Shown: positions 47,408 through 58,877, numbered from the stretch's first letter. The stretch: DNA of 64,000 bases from an uncultured bacterium (GCA_938024995.1 CALJDU010000069.1:1-64000), one strand, 5' to 3'. Numbers and translations: made by a program. The notes: generated from the letters alone by a model not told the origin.

Positions 47408-47449
47408 CTCGCCCGCTCACCTGCGATCTCCAGTACGCTCTCGACCGTG

Positions 47450-49426
47450 ATGGAGCGCGCCGCTGTGAGACGAACCGCGTTGCTCATCGGCGCGTTCGGC
47501 GGGCTCGCGTGGTTCGCCTCCTTCGGGCCCCACCTTTTTGACGCAGGTGAACTCGTCGCGGCGGGGTTTCGCCTTGGTGGGTCTCATCCGCCCGGACAAC
47601 CGCTTCACTCCATCGCGTCGTCTCTCGCTGTCCTCATCCCGCTTGGGTCCATCACGTATCGCGTCGCGTTGGTGAGCGTCGCCTGTGCGGTCGCCGCGGC
47701 CTGGGCACTCGCGCGCCTGGTCGACGAGATTATCGACGAGCCCGTCAGCCTCGCCGGAGACGCGAGCGCGCTCTGCTTTTTGATCGCGCCTCCGATCCTG
47801 CGGCAAGCGGTGCGGGTCGAGGTCTACGCGCTCGCGGTGCTGCTCAGCATCGTCGCCATCCACGGTTTGGTTCGTTGGTTCCGCGGCGAGTCGCGGGGCG
47901 TGAAGACGGCCGCGCTCTTCGCGGGGCTCGCTTCCGCGGTCCACCCGCCCCACGCCCTCGCGGTTGTGCTTTGCGGGGCGGTGGTCTGGGGCGCGCTGGC
48001 GAAGGCGCGTCGACCCAGTGTTCGCGCGGTCGCCCAGTCCGCTGTCTTCTTTGTTCTTGGCGCGTCAGCGATATTGCTGCTCCCGCTCCGGGCCGGTCGC
48101 GCACCGATGTGGGGAACCCCCGAGACGCTTGATGGGTTCTGGCGATATGTGTCGGCGGCGTCGTATCAGCAGAACCTCAGCCCGCCCGACGCTCTCTCCG
48201 CCGCATCGGTTCTCGGACACGCGATCTTGTCTGCGGGCGTCCTTCCGCTCGTCGGTCTCGTGCTGTGGGCGCGGGTCGAGCGCACACCGAGTGAGCGAGC
48301 GGAGGAGCTCGATCCGCGCGTGCTCCTGCTCTTTCCGCTCCTCGCGCTCGGCGCGGCGCTCTTGCAACCGCTCGAGGTCAGCAACCCGGACAACGTCGCT
48401 TACCTCGGTCCGGCGCTCGCGGTACTGATCGCGTTGGGGGCGGCAGGTCTGTCACGGGGCGGCGGGAAGGGCGCGCTCACGGCGGCCGCGCTGGCGGGGC
48501 TCGCGCTCAACCTGCCGAACCTCGCGGCCTTACCCGGCACGCTTCACGGCGCCGACCTCCCCGAGCTCGACGCTTATGCCCACGCGCTGACGGAGACCCC
48601 GCCCGCTCGCGCGCTCGTCGTCGCGGAGACGGATTTCGTCGCGGCGGCTTGGATGGTGGAACGTGAGACCGCCGGGGCGCGACCTGACGTCGCCACGTTC
48701 ACATACGGGCTCTCCACGTCGTCTTGGCACTGGCGGACCCTCGCGCCGCACCCCGCCTTCGACGGTGCGCCGGTACGCGCGCAAGGCAGTGGCTACCTGA
48801 GCTATGTCCGAGGCGCCGCGTCGCTGGCGTCAGGGAAGGTGCCGGTCCTCGCGGAGACCGATGAGGCATTTGACGGGCGCGGGATCGTCGCCGGGCCGTA
48901 CCTCCTTGCGCCAGCGACAAACTCGACCTCATCGACGGTCTCTACCCGCTGGTTGGCGCGAGCGGCGACCCTTGCGGCGCGGGGAAGGCCAAGCGATCAC
49001 GACGCCGCGCGCGCCATTCTCCGCGACGAGCAGGTCCGACGGGCGCGTCGCCTGAGCGCGCGTGGGGAGACCTGGCGCGCCGCCGCTGCGCTCCGGCAGG
49101 CCACCCACGGCGCGGTCTCTCCCGCGCTGTTCCAGGGCGCGTCGTTTCGGCACGCTCCCGTCCCGACCGTGCTCGACCCCGGCTTCCTCATCAGCGAGGG
49201 GGACGCGTTTCGTGAAGCGGTCGTCTGGCTCGACGCGCACGGCAAAGGCCAAGACGCGCGCGTTCTTCTCGGGGAGCAGGTCGCCCATGACCGAAGAGCG
49301 CTCCTGCAGCTCGCGTGGCTTGAGCTCCTCCGCGACCCACCCGGAGCGCGGCGCGCCCTGGACGCGTTTCTCGCCGCGGCGCCCGAGCTCGCGGAAGAAG
49401 CGGCACCGATTCGAGCGCATCTGTGA
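47450..49426 (+). CDS. DUF2723/GT117-type polytopic glycosyltransferase
   Basis: A 658-residue integral membrane protein with about ten or more transmembrane helices in the first 400 residues and a soluble, helical Leu/Ala/Arg-rich tail that looks TPR-like (about 495-658). The N-terminal pattern DAGELVAAGFRLGGSHPPGQPLH matches DUF2723 (GT117) proteins, related to membrane mannosyltransferases that use polyprenyl-linked sugars. The ATG at 47450 follows GTG 47447. It opens the 47450-51704 cluster of glycan/lipid genes, all close together. Confidence 0.85.
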   Translation: MERAAVRRTALLIGAFGGLAWFASFGPHLFDAGELVAAGFRLGGSHPPGQPLHSIASSLAVLIPLGSITYRVALVSVACAVAAAWALARLVDEIIDEPVSLAGDASALCFLIAPPILRQAVRVEVYALAVLLSIVAIHGLVRWFRGESRGVKTAALFAGLASAVHPPHALAVVLCGAVVWGALAKARRPSVRAVAQSAVFFVLGASAILLLPLRAGRAPMWGTPETLDGFWRYVSAASYQQNLSPPDALSAASVLGHAILSAGVLPLVGLVLWARVERTPSERAEELDPRVLLLFPLLALGAALLQPLEVSNPDNVAYLGPALAVLIALGAAGLSRGGGKGALTAAALAGLALNLPNLAALPGTLHGADLPELDAYAHALTETPPARALVVAETDFVAAAWMVERETAGARPDVATFTYGLSTSSWHWRTLAPHPAFDGAPVRAQGSGYLSYVRGAASLASGKVPVLAETDEAFDGRGIVAGPYLLAPATNSTSSTVSTRWLARAATLAARGRPSDHDAARAILRDEQVRRARRLSARGETWRAAAALRQATHGAVSPALFQGASFRHAPVPTVLDPGFLISEGDAFREAVVWLDAHGKGQDARVLLGEQVAHDRRALLQLAWLELLRDPPGARRALDAFLAAAPELAEEAAPIRAHL

Positions 49427-49435
49427 GGCCGGGTG

Positions 49436-50407
49436 ATGAGCGAACCTGAAGCGAAGCCATCTCGACTTCCCCGCGTCGCGTTGCGCGTTCTGATCACGCT
49501 CGCCGCGCTGGGGCTCTGGTGGTGGATCGCAAAGGTGTCGGTGGCCGAGCTCGCCGGCGCGATCGCGCGTATCAGCGCCCTCGCGTTCCTCGCGGCGATC
49601 GCGCTCACGCTCTGCAACCTCTTCGTCGGCGCGATTCGATGGCGTGTGTTGCTCGCGGCGTACGGCGCGCGCACCGCGCCTTCTGTGATGACGCTCGCGC
49701 GCGTCTACTTGGTCGGGATGTTCTACAACACGTTCCTCCCCGCCAACGTGGGTGGAGACGTGCTCCGCGGCTACGTGACGCGCGGCGCCTTCGACGGAGC
49801 CGCGGGCGGGTACCTCATCGTCGCGATCGAGCGCGCCTTCGGCTTGGCGGGACTGTTCTTGCTCGCGGGCGCGATCCTTTACCTGCACCCCATCGGTGAC
49901 GCGAACGCGACGGCGGCGGCGGGCCTGGCGCTCTTGGTCGGCGTCTCTGCGATCGCGGGGCCGTTTGTCGCGCAGAAGCTGCATCGCGTCCTGCCCGGTC
50001 CGTTGGGTGACCTCGCGCGGAAGCTCCCGAAGCCCGTGCGCCCGGCGCTCTTCTTCTTCGTGCTCTGTTGTTCGCTGGGGACCCAGAGCGTGGTCGCGTT
50101 GACCGGTCACGTTCTGCTCGCCTCGCTTACGGACATCGCGCTCGCCGAGACCTTCATTTTGGTACCGGTCGCGCTCATCGCGAACTACTTCCCAACGATC
50201 GCCGGGCTCGGCGCGCGCGAGACCGCGTTCGTCGTCTTGCTCGCCCTTGTTGGGGTCAACGAAGCGGACGCCACGGCGGGCTCTCTCGGGATGCTCGCGG
50301 CGGTCCTCGTCGTCGCGCTCCTCGGAGGCTTGGTTCACGTGACGGTCGGAACAGGCCTCGAGACACAGGACGCGCGCGACAATGACGAGCCTTCGGGCGA
50401 GGGATGA
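49436..50407 (+). CDS. UPF0104/AglD-like flippase-domain membrane protein
   Basis: A 323-residue polytopic membrane protein with about eight helices, of the lysylphosphatidylglycerol-synthase transmembrane family (UPF0104). The signature FYNTFLPANVGGDVLRGY is clear. Relatives flip or present lipid-linked substrates. It starts with ATG 49436 (GTG 49433 is possible), ten bases after the preceding gene, so it is probably in one operon with it. Confidence 0.88.
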   Translation: MSEPEAKPSRLPRVALRVLITLAALGLWWWIAKVSVAELAGAIARISALAFLAAIALTLCNLFVGAIRWRVLLAAYGARTAPSVMTLARVYLVGMFYNTFLPANVGGDVLRGYVTRGAFDGAAGGYLIVAIERAFGLAGLFLLAGAILYLHPIGDANATAAAGLALLVGVSAIAGPFVAQKLHRVLPGPLGDLARKLPKPVRPALFFFVLCCSLGTQSVVALTGHVLLASLTDIALAETFILVPVALIANYFPTIAGLGARETAFVVLLALVGVNEADATAGSLGMLAAVLVVALLGGLVHVTVGTGLETQDARDNDEPSGEG

Positions 50408-50454
50408 GCCCGCGCGAGCGATGACACCACGGCTCGCGGTGGTAGCCTGCGCGC

Positions 50455-50982
50455 ATGAGGCGGAGCCACGGAACGGGTGAGTTCAGACGCGGGGAGCTCG
50501 CCTCGTGCGGAACCGGTGTCGTGTTCGAGCCCGGGGCGATGGTCTTTCATCCCGAGCGTTTGCATTTGGGCGACGATGTCTACGTCGGTCACCACGCGAT
50601 CCTAAAGGGGTACTATCGCGGCACGATGCGGATCGGTGCGGGGACCTGGATCGGTCAGGGCTGTTTCTTTCACAGCGCGGGCGACATCACGATCGGAGAG
50701 AACGTCGGGGTCGGACCGGGCGTCATGCTCTTGACCTCGACGCACCAGGAAGCAGGGCGGGGGACACCGATTCTGCACGCGCCGATTGCGTTCGGTCCGA
50801 TCGTGATCGAAGACGACGCGGATCTGGGCGTCGGCACCATCGTTTTACCCGGCGTCACGATCGGGCGCGGAGCGCAGATCGGCGCGGGGGCGGTTGTCTC
50901 GACATCGGTCGAGGCGTACGCAGTGGTCGCCGGGGTGCCCGCGCGGCTCCTCCGCATGCGGCCGGACGGGAGAGACTCATGA
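50455..50982 (+). CDS. Hexapeptide-repeat acyltransferase
   Basis: A 175-residue left-handed beta-helix protein with isoleucine-patch turns (RIGAGTWIGQG, TIGENVGVGPG, VIEDDADLGVG, VTIGRGAQIGAG) and the usual C-terminal VVAGVPARLLR. This resembles serine/maltose O-acetyltransferases and WbbJ-type sugar acetyltransferases. A trimer at the cytosolic face that acetylates a sugar is likely. Its stop overlaps the next gene's ATG by four bases. Confidence 0.9.
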   Translation: MRRSHGTGEFRRGELASCGTGVVFEPGAMVFHPERLHLGDDVYVGHHAILKGYYRGTMRIGAGTWIGQGCFFHSAGDITIGENVGVGPGVMLLTSTHQEAGRGTPILHAPIAFGPIVIEDDADLGVGTIVLPGVTIGRGAQIGAGAVVSTSVEAYAVVAGVPARLLRMRPDGRDS

Positions 50983-51704
50983 GCGAACAAGAACCCAGCG
51001 TCAGCGTCGTCATCCTCGCGTACAACGAGAGCGAGAACGTCACGCCGGTGCTCGCCGAGCTCTGCGCTTGGCTCGACGATAACCTTTCCGATGCGGAGCT
51101 CATCTTCGTCGATGACGGGTCCTCCGATGACACCGCGACGGTCGCGCGCGCTGCGCTCTTTGGGTGGTCCGGTCGTTCCATCGTGGTCCGCCGCGACGAG
51201 AACGGAGGGATGGGCGCCGGCCTCAAAACCGGAACCCTGGCCGCGACCGGTCGCTACGTCACGTTCTTGCCCGCGGATGGCCAAGTACCGCCTTCCGCGG
51301 TCGGCGCGCTCTACGGCGGCACGGACAAGGGCTTGGTGGACGTCGTCTTGAGCCTCTACGAGCAGCGCGACGACGGAGCGTATCGAAAGCTGCTCTCGTT
51401 CGGGGTCCGCGCTCTGATCCAGGCGGTGCACGGGGTCAACCTGAAGAGCGAAGGCCCCTACATGTTCAAGCGCTCGCTCTTCGACGAAGAACAGCTCGCG
51501 CCGAACTCATTCTTCCTCAACTTCGAGTTCCCGATCCGCGCGCTCCGCGCTGGGCTCGAGGTGAGCACGGTCGTGGTCCCGTGTCGCCCGCGGCTGAGCG
51601 GCCAGAGCAAGACCGCGGGCCTTCGCCGCATCGTGACCGTTGGGCGCGAGCTCGGCGCGATGCGCGCGCGACGGCTCCGCGCCGCGATCAAGAGAACGCT
51701 CTGA
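50979..51704 (+). CDS. Family 2 glycosyltransferase
   Basis: A 241-residue GT-A glycosyltransferase with VVILAYNESENV, FVDDGSSDDT and the DxD-like motif FLPADGQVPP; it has no transmembrane helix. The ATG at 50979 overlaps the acyltransferase stop (ATGA), so both are made together. It should add a sugar that the acyltransferase then modifies, or the reverse. The motif layout is close to polyprenyl-phosphate-sugar synthases. Confidence 0.92.
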   Translation: MSEQEPSVSVVILAYNESENVTPVLAELCAWLDDNLSDAELIFVDDGSSDDTATVARAALFGWSGRSIVVRRDENGGMGAGLKTGTLAATGRYVTFLPADGQVPPSAVGALYGGTDKGLVDVVLSLYEQRDDGAYRKLLSFGVRALIQAVHGVNLKSEGPYMFKRSLFDEEQLAPNSFFLNFEFPIRALRAGLEVSTVVVPCRPRLSGQSKTAGLRRIVTVGRELGAMRARRLRAAIKRTL

Positions 51705-51745
51705 GGCGGAGACTTCTGGCGGCCGTCGCGGAGCCCGTTAGCCTG

Positions 51746-52798
51746 CTAGACGGGGACGAGGTCGTCGCGATGGACGATGATTCCGCCGCCGGGGCGGGCC
51801 GGATCGATCTCGTCGCTCTTCATTCCGGCGAGGCGCGCGACATCAGCGGTTCGATAGCGGGCGAGGCCGCGGGCCACTTCCCCGTCGGGGCCGGAGATGG
51901 ATACCGCGTCCCCTGGCTCGAAGTCTCCGCGCACGCCCACCACACCGGCCGAGAGCAGACTTGAGGCCTTGGAGATGGCCCTCGCCGCGCCCGCGTCGAC
52001 GACGAGGACGCCGCGCGGCTTTAGCGTATAGGCGATCCAGTGTTTTCGGCTCGCGAGGCGTACCCCACGCGGGAGGACAAGGGTTCCGTCGTCGTTGCCG
52101 CGCGCGATGGAGAGCAGCGCTTCGGGGCGGCCGATGACGACGGGAACGCCGCGCTTGGTCGCGCGCTGAGCGGCGTCGAGCTTGCTCGACATGCCGCCCG
52201 AGCCGAGGTCGTCTTCGCTGGCGCGGAGCAGATGCGCGACGCTCTCGACGTCATCGATCTCGGGGATCCGCGCGCGGTGTTCATCGAGCACGCCGTCGAC
52301 ATCGGTGAGCAAGATGAGGAGCTCGGCGCCGACCAATGTCGCGACCATCGCGGCGAGCTGATCATTGTCGCCGAAGCGAATCTCGTCGACCGCGATGGTG
52401 TCGTTCTCGTTGATGATCGGGAGGACGCCCAGCATCAACAACGCGTCGAGCGACGCGCGCGCGTTGAGGTAGCGGTCGCGGTCGGCGAGGTCGGCGTGCG
52501 TGAGCAAGAGCTGCGCGACCGGCTTGGGGTAGCTCTCCTCCCAGCGGCGCATGAGACGTGACTGTCCCACCGCCGCGGCTGCCTGGAGCTGATCGATCGC
52601 GCGCGGCCGGGCGTCAAACCCGAGCGCCTCGCGACCCATCGCGATTGCTCCGCTGGAGACGAGGACAACCTCGCGGCCGCTGGCGCTGAGCTTCGCCAGG
52701 TCGGCGGCGATCGACGCGAAGCGATCGCCCGCGACGAGCGATCGGCTCCCCACTTTGACGACGATCCGTTTCGCGCTGTCGAGCGCGGCGCGGCTCAT
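51746..52798 (-). CDS. proB: Glutamate 5-kinase
   Basis: A 350-residue ProB catalysing the first step of proline synthesis, phosphorylation of glutamate. The amino-acid-kinase domain has KVGSRSLV at the N-terminus and NENDTIAVDE in the ATP site. A PUA domain follows (about 270-350, GVLVVDAGAARAI and PDGEVARGLARY), as in proline-feedback-regulated enzymes. Its ATG overlaps the stop of the 229-residue gene by four bases. proA is not adjacent. It converges on the GT2 gene. Confidence 0.95.
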   Translation of the reverse strand: MSRAALDSAKRIVVKVGSRSLVAGDRFASIAADLAKLSASGREVVLVSSGAIAMGREALGFDARPRAIDQLQAAAAVGQSRLMRRWEESYPKPVAQLLLTHADLADRDRYLNARASLDALLMLGVLPIINENDTIAVDEIRFGDNDQLAAMVATLVGAELLILLTDVDGVLDEHRARIPEIDDVESVAHLLRASEDDLGSGGMSSKLDAAQRATKRGVPVVIGRPEALLSIARGNDDGTLVLPRGVRLASRKHWIAYTLKPRGVLVVDAGAARAISKASSLLSAGVVGVRGDFEPGDAVSISGPDGEVARGLARYRTADVARLAGMKSDEIDPARPGGGIIVHRDDLVPV

Positions 52799-53484
52799 CG
52801 CTGACCTCTGGCTGCCAGCGCTTCTTCAAAGCGACCCACGAGCTCGTCGCCCACGTTAGGCGGCGCCTCCGCCGCGGCGTCGAGCAGGGTGTCCATCATC
52901 CGCTCGAGAATCGTGCGGCGCTCATCGTCTTCTTTGGTGACGCCCCGCGCGACATCGGCGACGACACGAAAGAACGAAGCGGGCGCGTCGCGCACGGCGC
53001 GTACGACGGTCTCGCCGAGGGCGCGCTGCATCGCGTTGCGTATCTCTTTGGCCTCCTCGAGGTGGATGGCGCTGCCGAGTCGACGCTCGCTGGTCGCCAG
53101 GTAGTGGTCGAGGAGACGGGCGGAGGCGAACGCGGTCGCGCCGTCTTCGACGCGGCTGACGATGCGGAGCGGGGCCGCGAGTCGTGAGACGATGGAGCGC
53201 AGAAGGCGCCCGTTCTTGCGCGGTCGGGAGATCGGCTTGCTGAGGAGCTCGCGCGCTTCGGGGAGGAGGCTCACGTTGTGGCGCGCGGCCACGCGCCGCA
53301 TCGCGGATCCTCGCGCGAGGTCACCCAGGAGCTCGTCGACCAAAGGAAGGGGGACGAAGCCCACGATCCCCGCGGCGCTCGCGTAGACAGCGAGACTCGC
53401 GGACGGCGGGGCCACCGCGGTGCGTCCGCCCCGCGCGATGTCTTCAGGCCGCTCCGCGACGGGGTCTTCTTCTCTAGAGCGCAT
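52795..53484 (-). CDS. Hypothetical protein coupled to proB
   Basis: A 229-residue protein of unknown function. It begins with a flexible Arg/Glu stretch, then a hydrophobic region (GIVGFVPLPLVDELLGDLARG) and mostly helices. I recognise no catalytic motif; a small membrane-associated helical domain is likely. Its ATG (53484) and ribosome site GGGAGG lie inside one arm of a 31-base inverted repeat. Its stop overlaps proB by four bases. Confidence 0.7.
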   Translation of the reverse strand: MRSREEDPVAERPEDIARGGRTAVAPPSASLAVYASAAGIVGFVPLPLVDELLGDLARGSAMRRVAARHNVSLLPEARELLSKPISRPRKNGRLLRSIVSRLAAPLRIVSRVEDGATAFASARLLDHYLATSERRLGSAIHLEEAKEIRNAMQRALGETVVRAVRDAPASFFRVVADVARGVTKEDDERRTILERMMDTLLDAAAEAPPNVGDELVGRFEEALAARGQR

Positions 53485-53640
53485 CTCATAACCTCCCTTG
53501 GTGCTCGGGTGGTTGGGTTGCGTGAGGCGGAGCGTCCTCGCGACGATCGCAATGCCGAGTCTTGTCGAGTCGCACGGACGACCGCGGATGGCGTGAAGCG
53601 GACGGCTGGGCGCCGAGGGAGGTTGTGAGATGCGCTCTAG
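53474..53640. repeat. 31-base inverted repeat around a 105-base spacer (possible invertible or MITE-like element)
   Basis: The left arm 53474-53504 and the right arm 53610-53640 are inverted copies with only three mismatches in 31 positions, all A/G on the minus-strand reading. Each arm includes GGGAGG plus ATGCGCTCTAG, that is, a ribosome site and start codon; the left arm is the real start of the 229-residue gene. A 13-base piece, TCTAGAGCGCATC, also occurs at 55764-55776. No integrase gene is adjacent. Confidence 0.8.
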
Positions 53641-53708
53641 GCTCCATGTAGCGCGACAGTGTACACGCCACGGCGACTCGGTGTTTTTCTGTCGGGCCGG
53701 ACGCCTCG

Positions 53709-54530
53709 TTAGAACGAGCGCAACGCGGACGCCGCGACGAGGGCGACCGCGGCCGCGGTGGCGTTGATCGCGCTCAGGCTCCAGCCGCGACGCTGGAGCT
53801 GGAGCGAGAAGTGATCATCGCTCTTTCGCCAGAACGGGATCCCGCGACGAGAACGCGCGACGACCAACAAGGTCACCTCGCACAAGAAGACGAAGAGGAG
53901 GGAGACGAGCGCTGAGAGCTTGAGCTCGCCGCCGCTGAGCGTGCTGGCGACGAGCGCGAAACCGATGACCTGAGCGCCCGCCTCGCCGAGGTAGATGGTC
54001 GCGGGGGGGTGGTTGAGCGCCAGCACACCGAGGCACGCGAAGGTCATGAAGGCGGCGAGCTCGCTCTGACTGACGAAGACCAGCGCTGCGAACGCGGTGA
54101 TCGCGATCGAGAGGACCAGGCCGTCGCTCACGTCTGTGAGGTTCACCGCGTTGACCGCGACCAGGATGCTCACCGCGAGGAGAACCGATTCACGCGGTGG
54201 GAGCGTTGGGTGAAGCGCGCTGATACCGATCGCAGCGACGCACTGAAGTCCGAACTTCGTGGCTGGGCGAACCTCGAGTCGGTCATCAATGACGCCGACG
54301 GTGCAGAACGCCGCGACCCCTGCGCAGAACCATGGCGTCAGAAAATCGAAGAGCGGCCCCACAGCCGGATCGAACACGCCGAGCGCGCTGGCGATCGTGA
54401 CCAGCGCGATCGCCAGCCCCCCGACCCGCGGCACCGCGCCGTCGCCTCCTAACCCCAGCGAGGGCGCACATCCCCGCGCTGCGCAAGCCAAGAGATAGGC
54501 CGCGCTCCCCACCGTAATCAGGAAGAACAT
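53709..54530 (-). CDS. WecA/MraY-like polyprenyl-phosphate glycosylphosphotransferase
   Basis: A 273-residue polytopic membrane protein with about eight or nine helices. The family motifs are visible in weakened form: PRVGG, GVIDDR (DD motif), NLTDVSDGL (in place of NxxNxxDGxDGL), GEAGAQVIGF (in place of GDSGS) and the C-terminal HFSLQLQRRG (HxHH-like loop). It should transfer a sugar phosphate to undecaprenyl phosphate, starting a polysaccharide. It is shorter than WecA (about 367), so it may be a reduced or divergent family member. It is flanked by unrelated genes. Confidence 0.8.
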   Translation of the reverse strand: MFFLITVGSAAYLLACAARGCAPSLGLGGDGAVPRVGGLAIALVTIASALGVFDPAVGPLFDFLTPWFCAGVAAFCTVGVIDDRLEVRPATKFGLQCVAAIGISALHPTLPPRESVLLAVSILVAVNAVNLTDVSDGLVLSIAITAFAALVFVSQSELAAFMTFACLGVLALNHPPATIYLGEAGAQVIGFALVASTLSGGELKLSALVSLLFVFLCEVTLLVVARSRRGIPFWRKSDDHFSLQLQRRGWSLSAINATAAAVALVAASALRSF

Positions 54531-54643
54531 GTGAAAACGTTGCCCGGAAGGGCGTGTGGATTCAGACGTGTTCCACGAAAGAGCAGACTCGCTTCATCAT
54601 CAACCCGCGGTGTGACGAAGGCGTCAGCCCACGGTGTGAGACG

Positions 54644-55732
54644 TTATGAAAGGTCGGGGAGCGACGCGAAGTTCGAGAGCGCGTTCACGATCGCGGTGGC
54701 GTGTTTGCCGCGTTCGATGTGAATCAGGCCGCGCTCGGCGAGGTGAACGCGCGCGATGTCGTCGTCGACAAGAGAGGCCCCGATCACTTCGCTCCACTCA
54801 AAGTGAATCGCGCGTCCGCTCTGCCGGAGGAACCCGTGGGTTGGCGTGAAGACGAAGCCCTCTTTGCATGAGCCCATCATCGTAAAGTCGGTCGCCGCGA
54901 TGACGGGAAGCTGCGCGGCTTCGTTCGGCATGATGTGCTTGCGGATGTTGCCGAGCGGCTTCGCAGGGAGCGGGTGAACGTAGAAGCGCTTGCCCGCGTG
55001 CGGGGAGAGCAGCTGATGAAGCGGCGCCCCAAAATCACGTCCGGCGGTGTTCTTGCGCGGCGCCGGGGCGGGCGGCTCGATGATCATTTGCTCGAAGAGA
55101 TCCGCGGAGGTCGACGGCTCGGCGAACGCTGCGTCGGGACCGGAGGCTCCGAGCGGCGTCGTCATCAGCGCCTCGATCGCCTGGATGAACGGCTTGAACC
55201 CGACCGGGCGGGTGTCCATGGAGACGTCTCCCTCACCGGTTCCTTTCATCATCAGGTGGGTGCCCCCGCGAACGGGACGCATCTGTGCGAACCAATCACG
55301 CTTCACTTCTCCGGCGCCGAGCTTCCACGTGAAGTCCGCTTGACGGAGCGCGTGAGTGACCGGGTGGGCGTTGAGCGTCTTCTTGAGCGAACCGTCAGCG
55401 CGCCAGCCGTTCTTGAGGATGCCTTCCTGGAAGACGGCGCGGTCTGGAAGCGGGGCGGGGAGCCACACGTGGTGCTCGCCCGGCAACGGCAAGCGACCAT
55501 CGAAGGGCTGGACATAGAAGTGCGTCCCGCCGGCCGCGGTCTTGAAGAGATAGATCTGCATCGACGAGGACGAGAGCCGCCCGATGCCGAACGCGCTGAG
55601 CCCGCGCTTGGCGAGGCGGCCGGCGCCGCTCTCTTCGTCGTCATGGAGATCGAGCACCACGGTCGCGCGTGACGAACACGAGGTGAGGATCTCAAGCTTC
55701 TGGTTGGACTGAGGAACGCGTGCCTTGCTCAC
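54644..55732 (-). CDS. Hypothetical protein of unknown fold
   Basis: A 362-residue protein without a signal sequence or transmembrane helix. Composition is balanced, with two stretches that read like tandem halves: FYVQPFDGRLPLPGEHHVWLP and FYVHPLPAKPLGNIRKHIMP. This suggests an internal duplication around 70-185 and 250-350. I recognise no motif. The start is GTG. A 13-base copy of the 53474 repeat lies upstream at 55764-55776. Confidence 0.7.
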   Translation of the reverse strand: MSKARVPQSNQKLEILTSCSSRATVVLDLHDDEESGAGRLAKRGLSAFGIGRLSSSSMQIYLFKTAAGGTHFYVQPFDGRLPLPGEHHVWLPAPLPDRAVFQEGILKNGWRADGSLKKTLNAHPVTHALRQADFTWKLGAGEVKRDWFAQMRPVRGGTHLMMKGTGEGDVSMDTRPVGFKPFIQAIEALMTTPLGASGPDAAFAEPSTSADLFEQMIIEPPAPAPRKNTAGRDFGAPLHQLLSPHAGKRFYVHPLPAKPLGNIRKHIMPNEAAQLPVIAATDFTMMGSCKEGFVFTPTHGFLRQSGRAIHFEWSEVIGASLVDDDIARVHLAERGLIHIERGKHATAIVNALSNFASLPDLS

Positions 55733-55794
55733 GACGCTGGTGTAGGCGGAGTCGGCGCGCGGGTCTAGAGCGCATCCAGCGCTTGCCTGGAGCG

Positions 55795-56217
55795 TCAGCG
55801 AAAGCAGTCGTCGAGATCGCGCTGTACGTTCGTCGGGACCTCGGGGCAGCTCCGGAGCCCGAGGTCATAGTCCTCGTTGCACGGGATGAGCTCGCGAAGG
55901 TCGCTACAGGTCACGCGGTCGTTCACGCACTCGGTGTACTCCTCGAGGAGCGGAAGAACGCACTCGAGGTGCGCCTGCGAGGAGGCTTCGTCATCGGCAT
56001 AGGCGTCCTTTACGCAGCGCTCGCGGGAAGGCCCGATAAAGCCGAGGTCGTCTTCGCACGCGCTTCGGCTTGGGTAGGTGAGCTCGGCGTAGCAGTCGCA
56101 AGCGACGTCGATCTGAGCGTTGATCTCGCCGATGCTGCTCTCGACGAGTTCGTTGGAGCTCACGCCGCAGCCGGCGAGAACGAGGAGCACGAGCCAAGGG
56201 GTCTTCTTCATCATCAT
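55795..56217 (-). CDS. Small Cys-rich lipoprotein
   Basis: A 140-residue protein. A Lys-rich start (MMMKKTPW), a hydrophobic core and a lipobox LAGC point to a lipoprotein. The mature part has eight or more cysteines and acidic clusters (CDCYAELTYP and CVNDRVTC), suggesting a disulfide-rich fold. Function is unknown. I prefer the ATG at 56217, although three in-frame ATGs follow one another. It is placed after the lon-2 terminator, so it is an independent transcript. Confidence 0.65.
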   Translation of the reverse strand: MMMKKTPWLVLLVLAGCGVSSNELVESSIGEINAQIDVACDCYAELTYPSRSACEDDLGFIGPSRERCVKDAYADDEASSQAHLECVLPLLEEYTECVNDRVTCSDLRELIPCNEDYDLGLRSCPEVPTNVQRDLDDCFR

Positions 56218-56282
56218 GCTCGGCAGGATGCGGACGCCGACGCCGCGTGACAGCTGCACGAACATGCGACGATGACGGAACG

Positions 56283-56313
56283 AGAACGCCCGCTGGAGCG
56301 CAGCGGGCGTTCT
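56283..56313 (-). terminator. Strong hairpin downstream of lon-2
   Basis: A 12-base stem, AGAACGCCCGCT / AGCGGGCGTTCT, with a 7-base loop lies 36 bases past the lon-2 stop. The tail on the minus strand is only moderately U-rich (TCTCGTTCC), so efficiency is uncertain. Confidence 0.7.
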
Positions 56314-56348
56314 TCGAGCGGTTGTTTGAACCAGCCTCTTTTACTCTT

Positions 56349-58835
<2,487 letters not shown>

Positions 58836-58859
58836 TACCCAGCCTTAGTAAGCGCCAAA

Positions 58860-58877
58860 GCGCCCATGAGAGGGCGC
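58860..58877 (-). other. Inverted repeat in the clpX-lon spacer
   Basis: GCGCCC (58860-58865) and GGGCGC (58872-58877) form a 6-base stem with a 6-base loop, 25 bases before the lon-2 ATG. It could be an operator or a weak attenuator; no U-tract follows. Confidence 0.3.

Noticed and set aside
53474..53640. Transcription terminator
   Set aside because: A 105-base loop and no U-tract do not fit; also one arm is a translation start.
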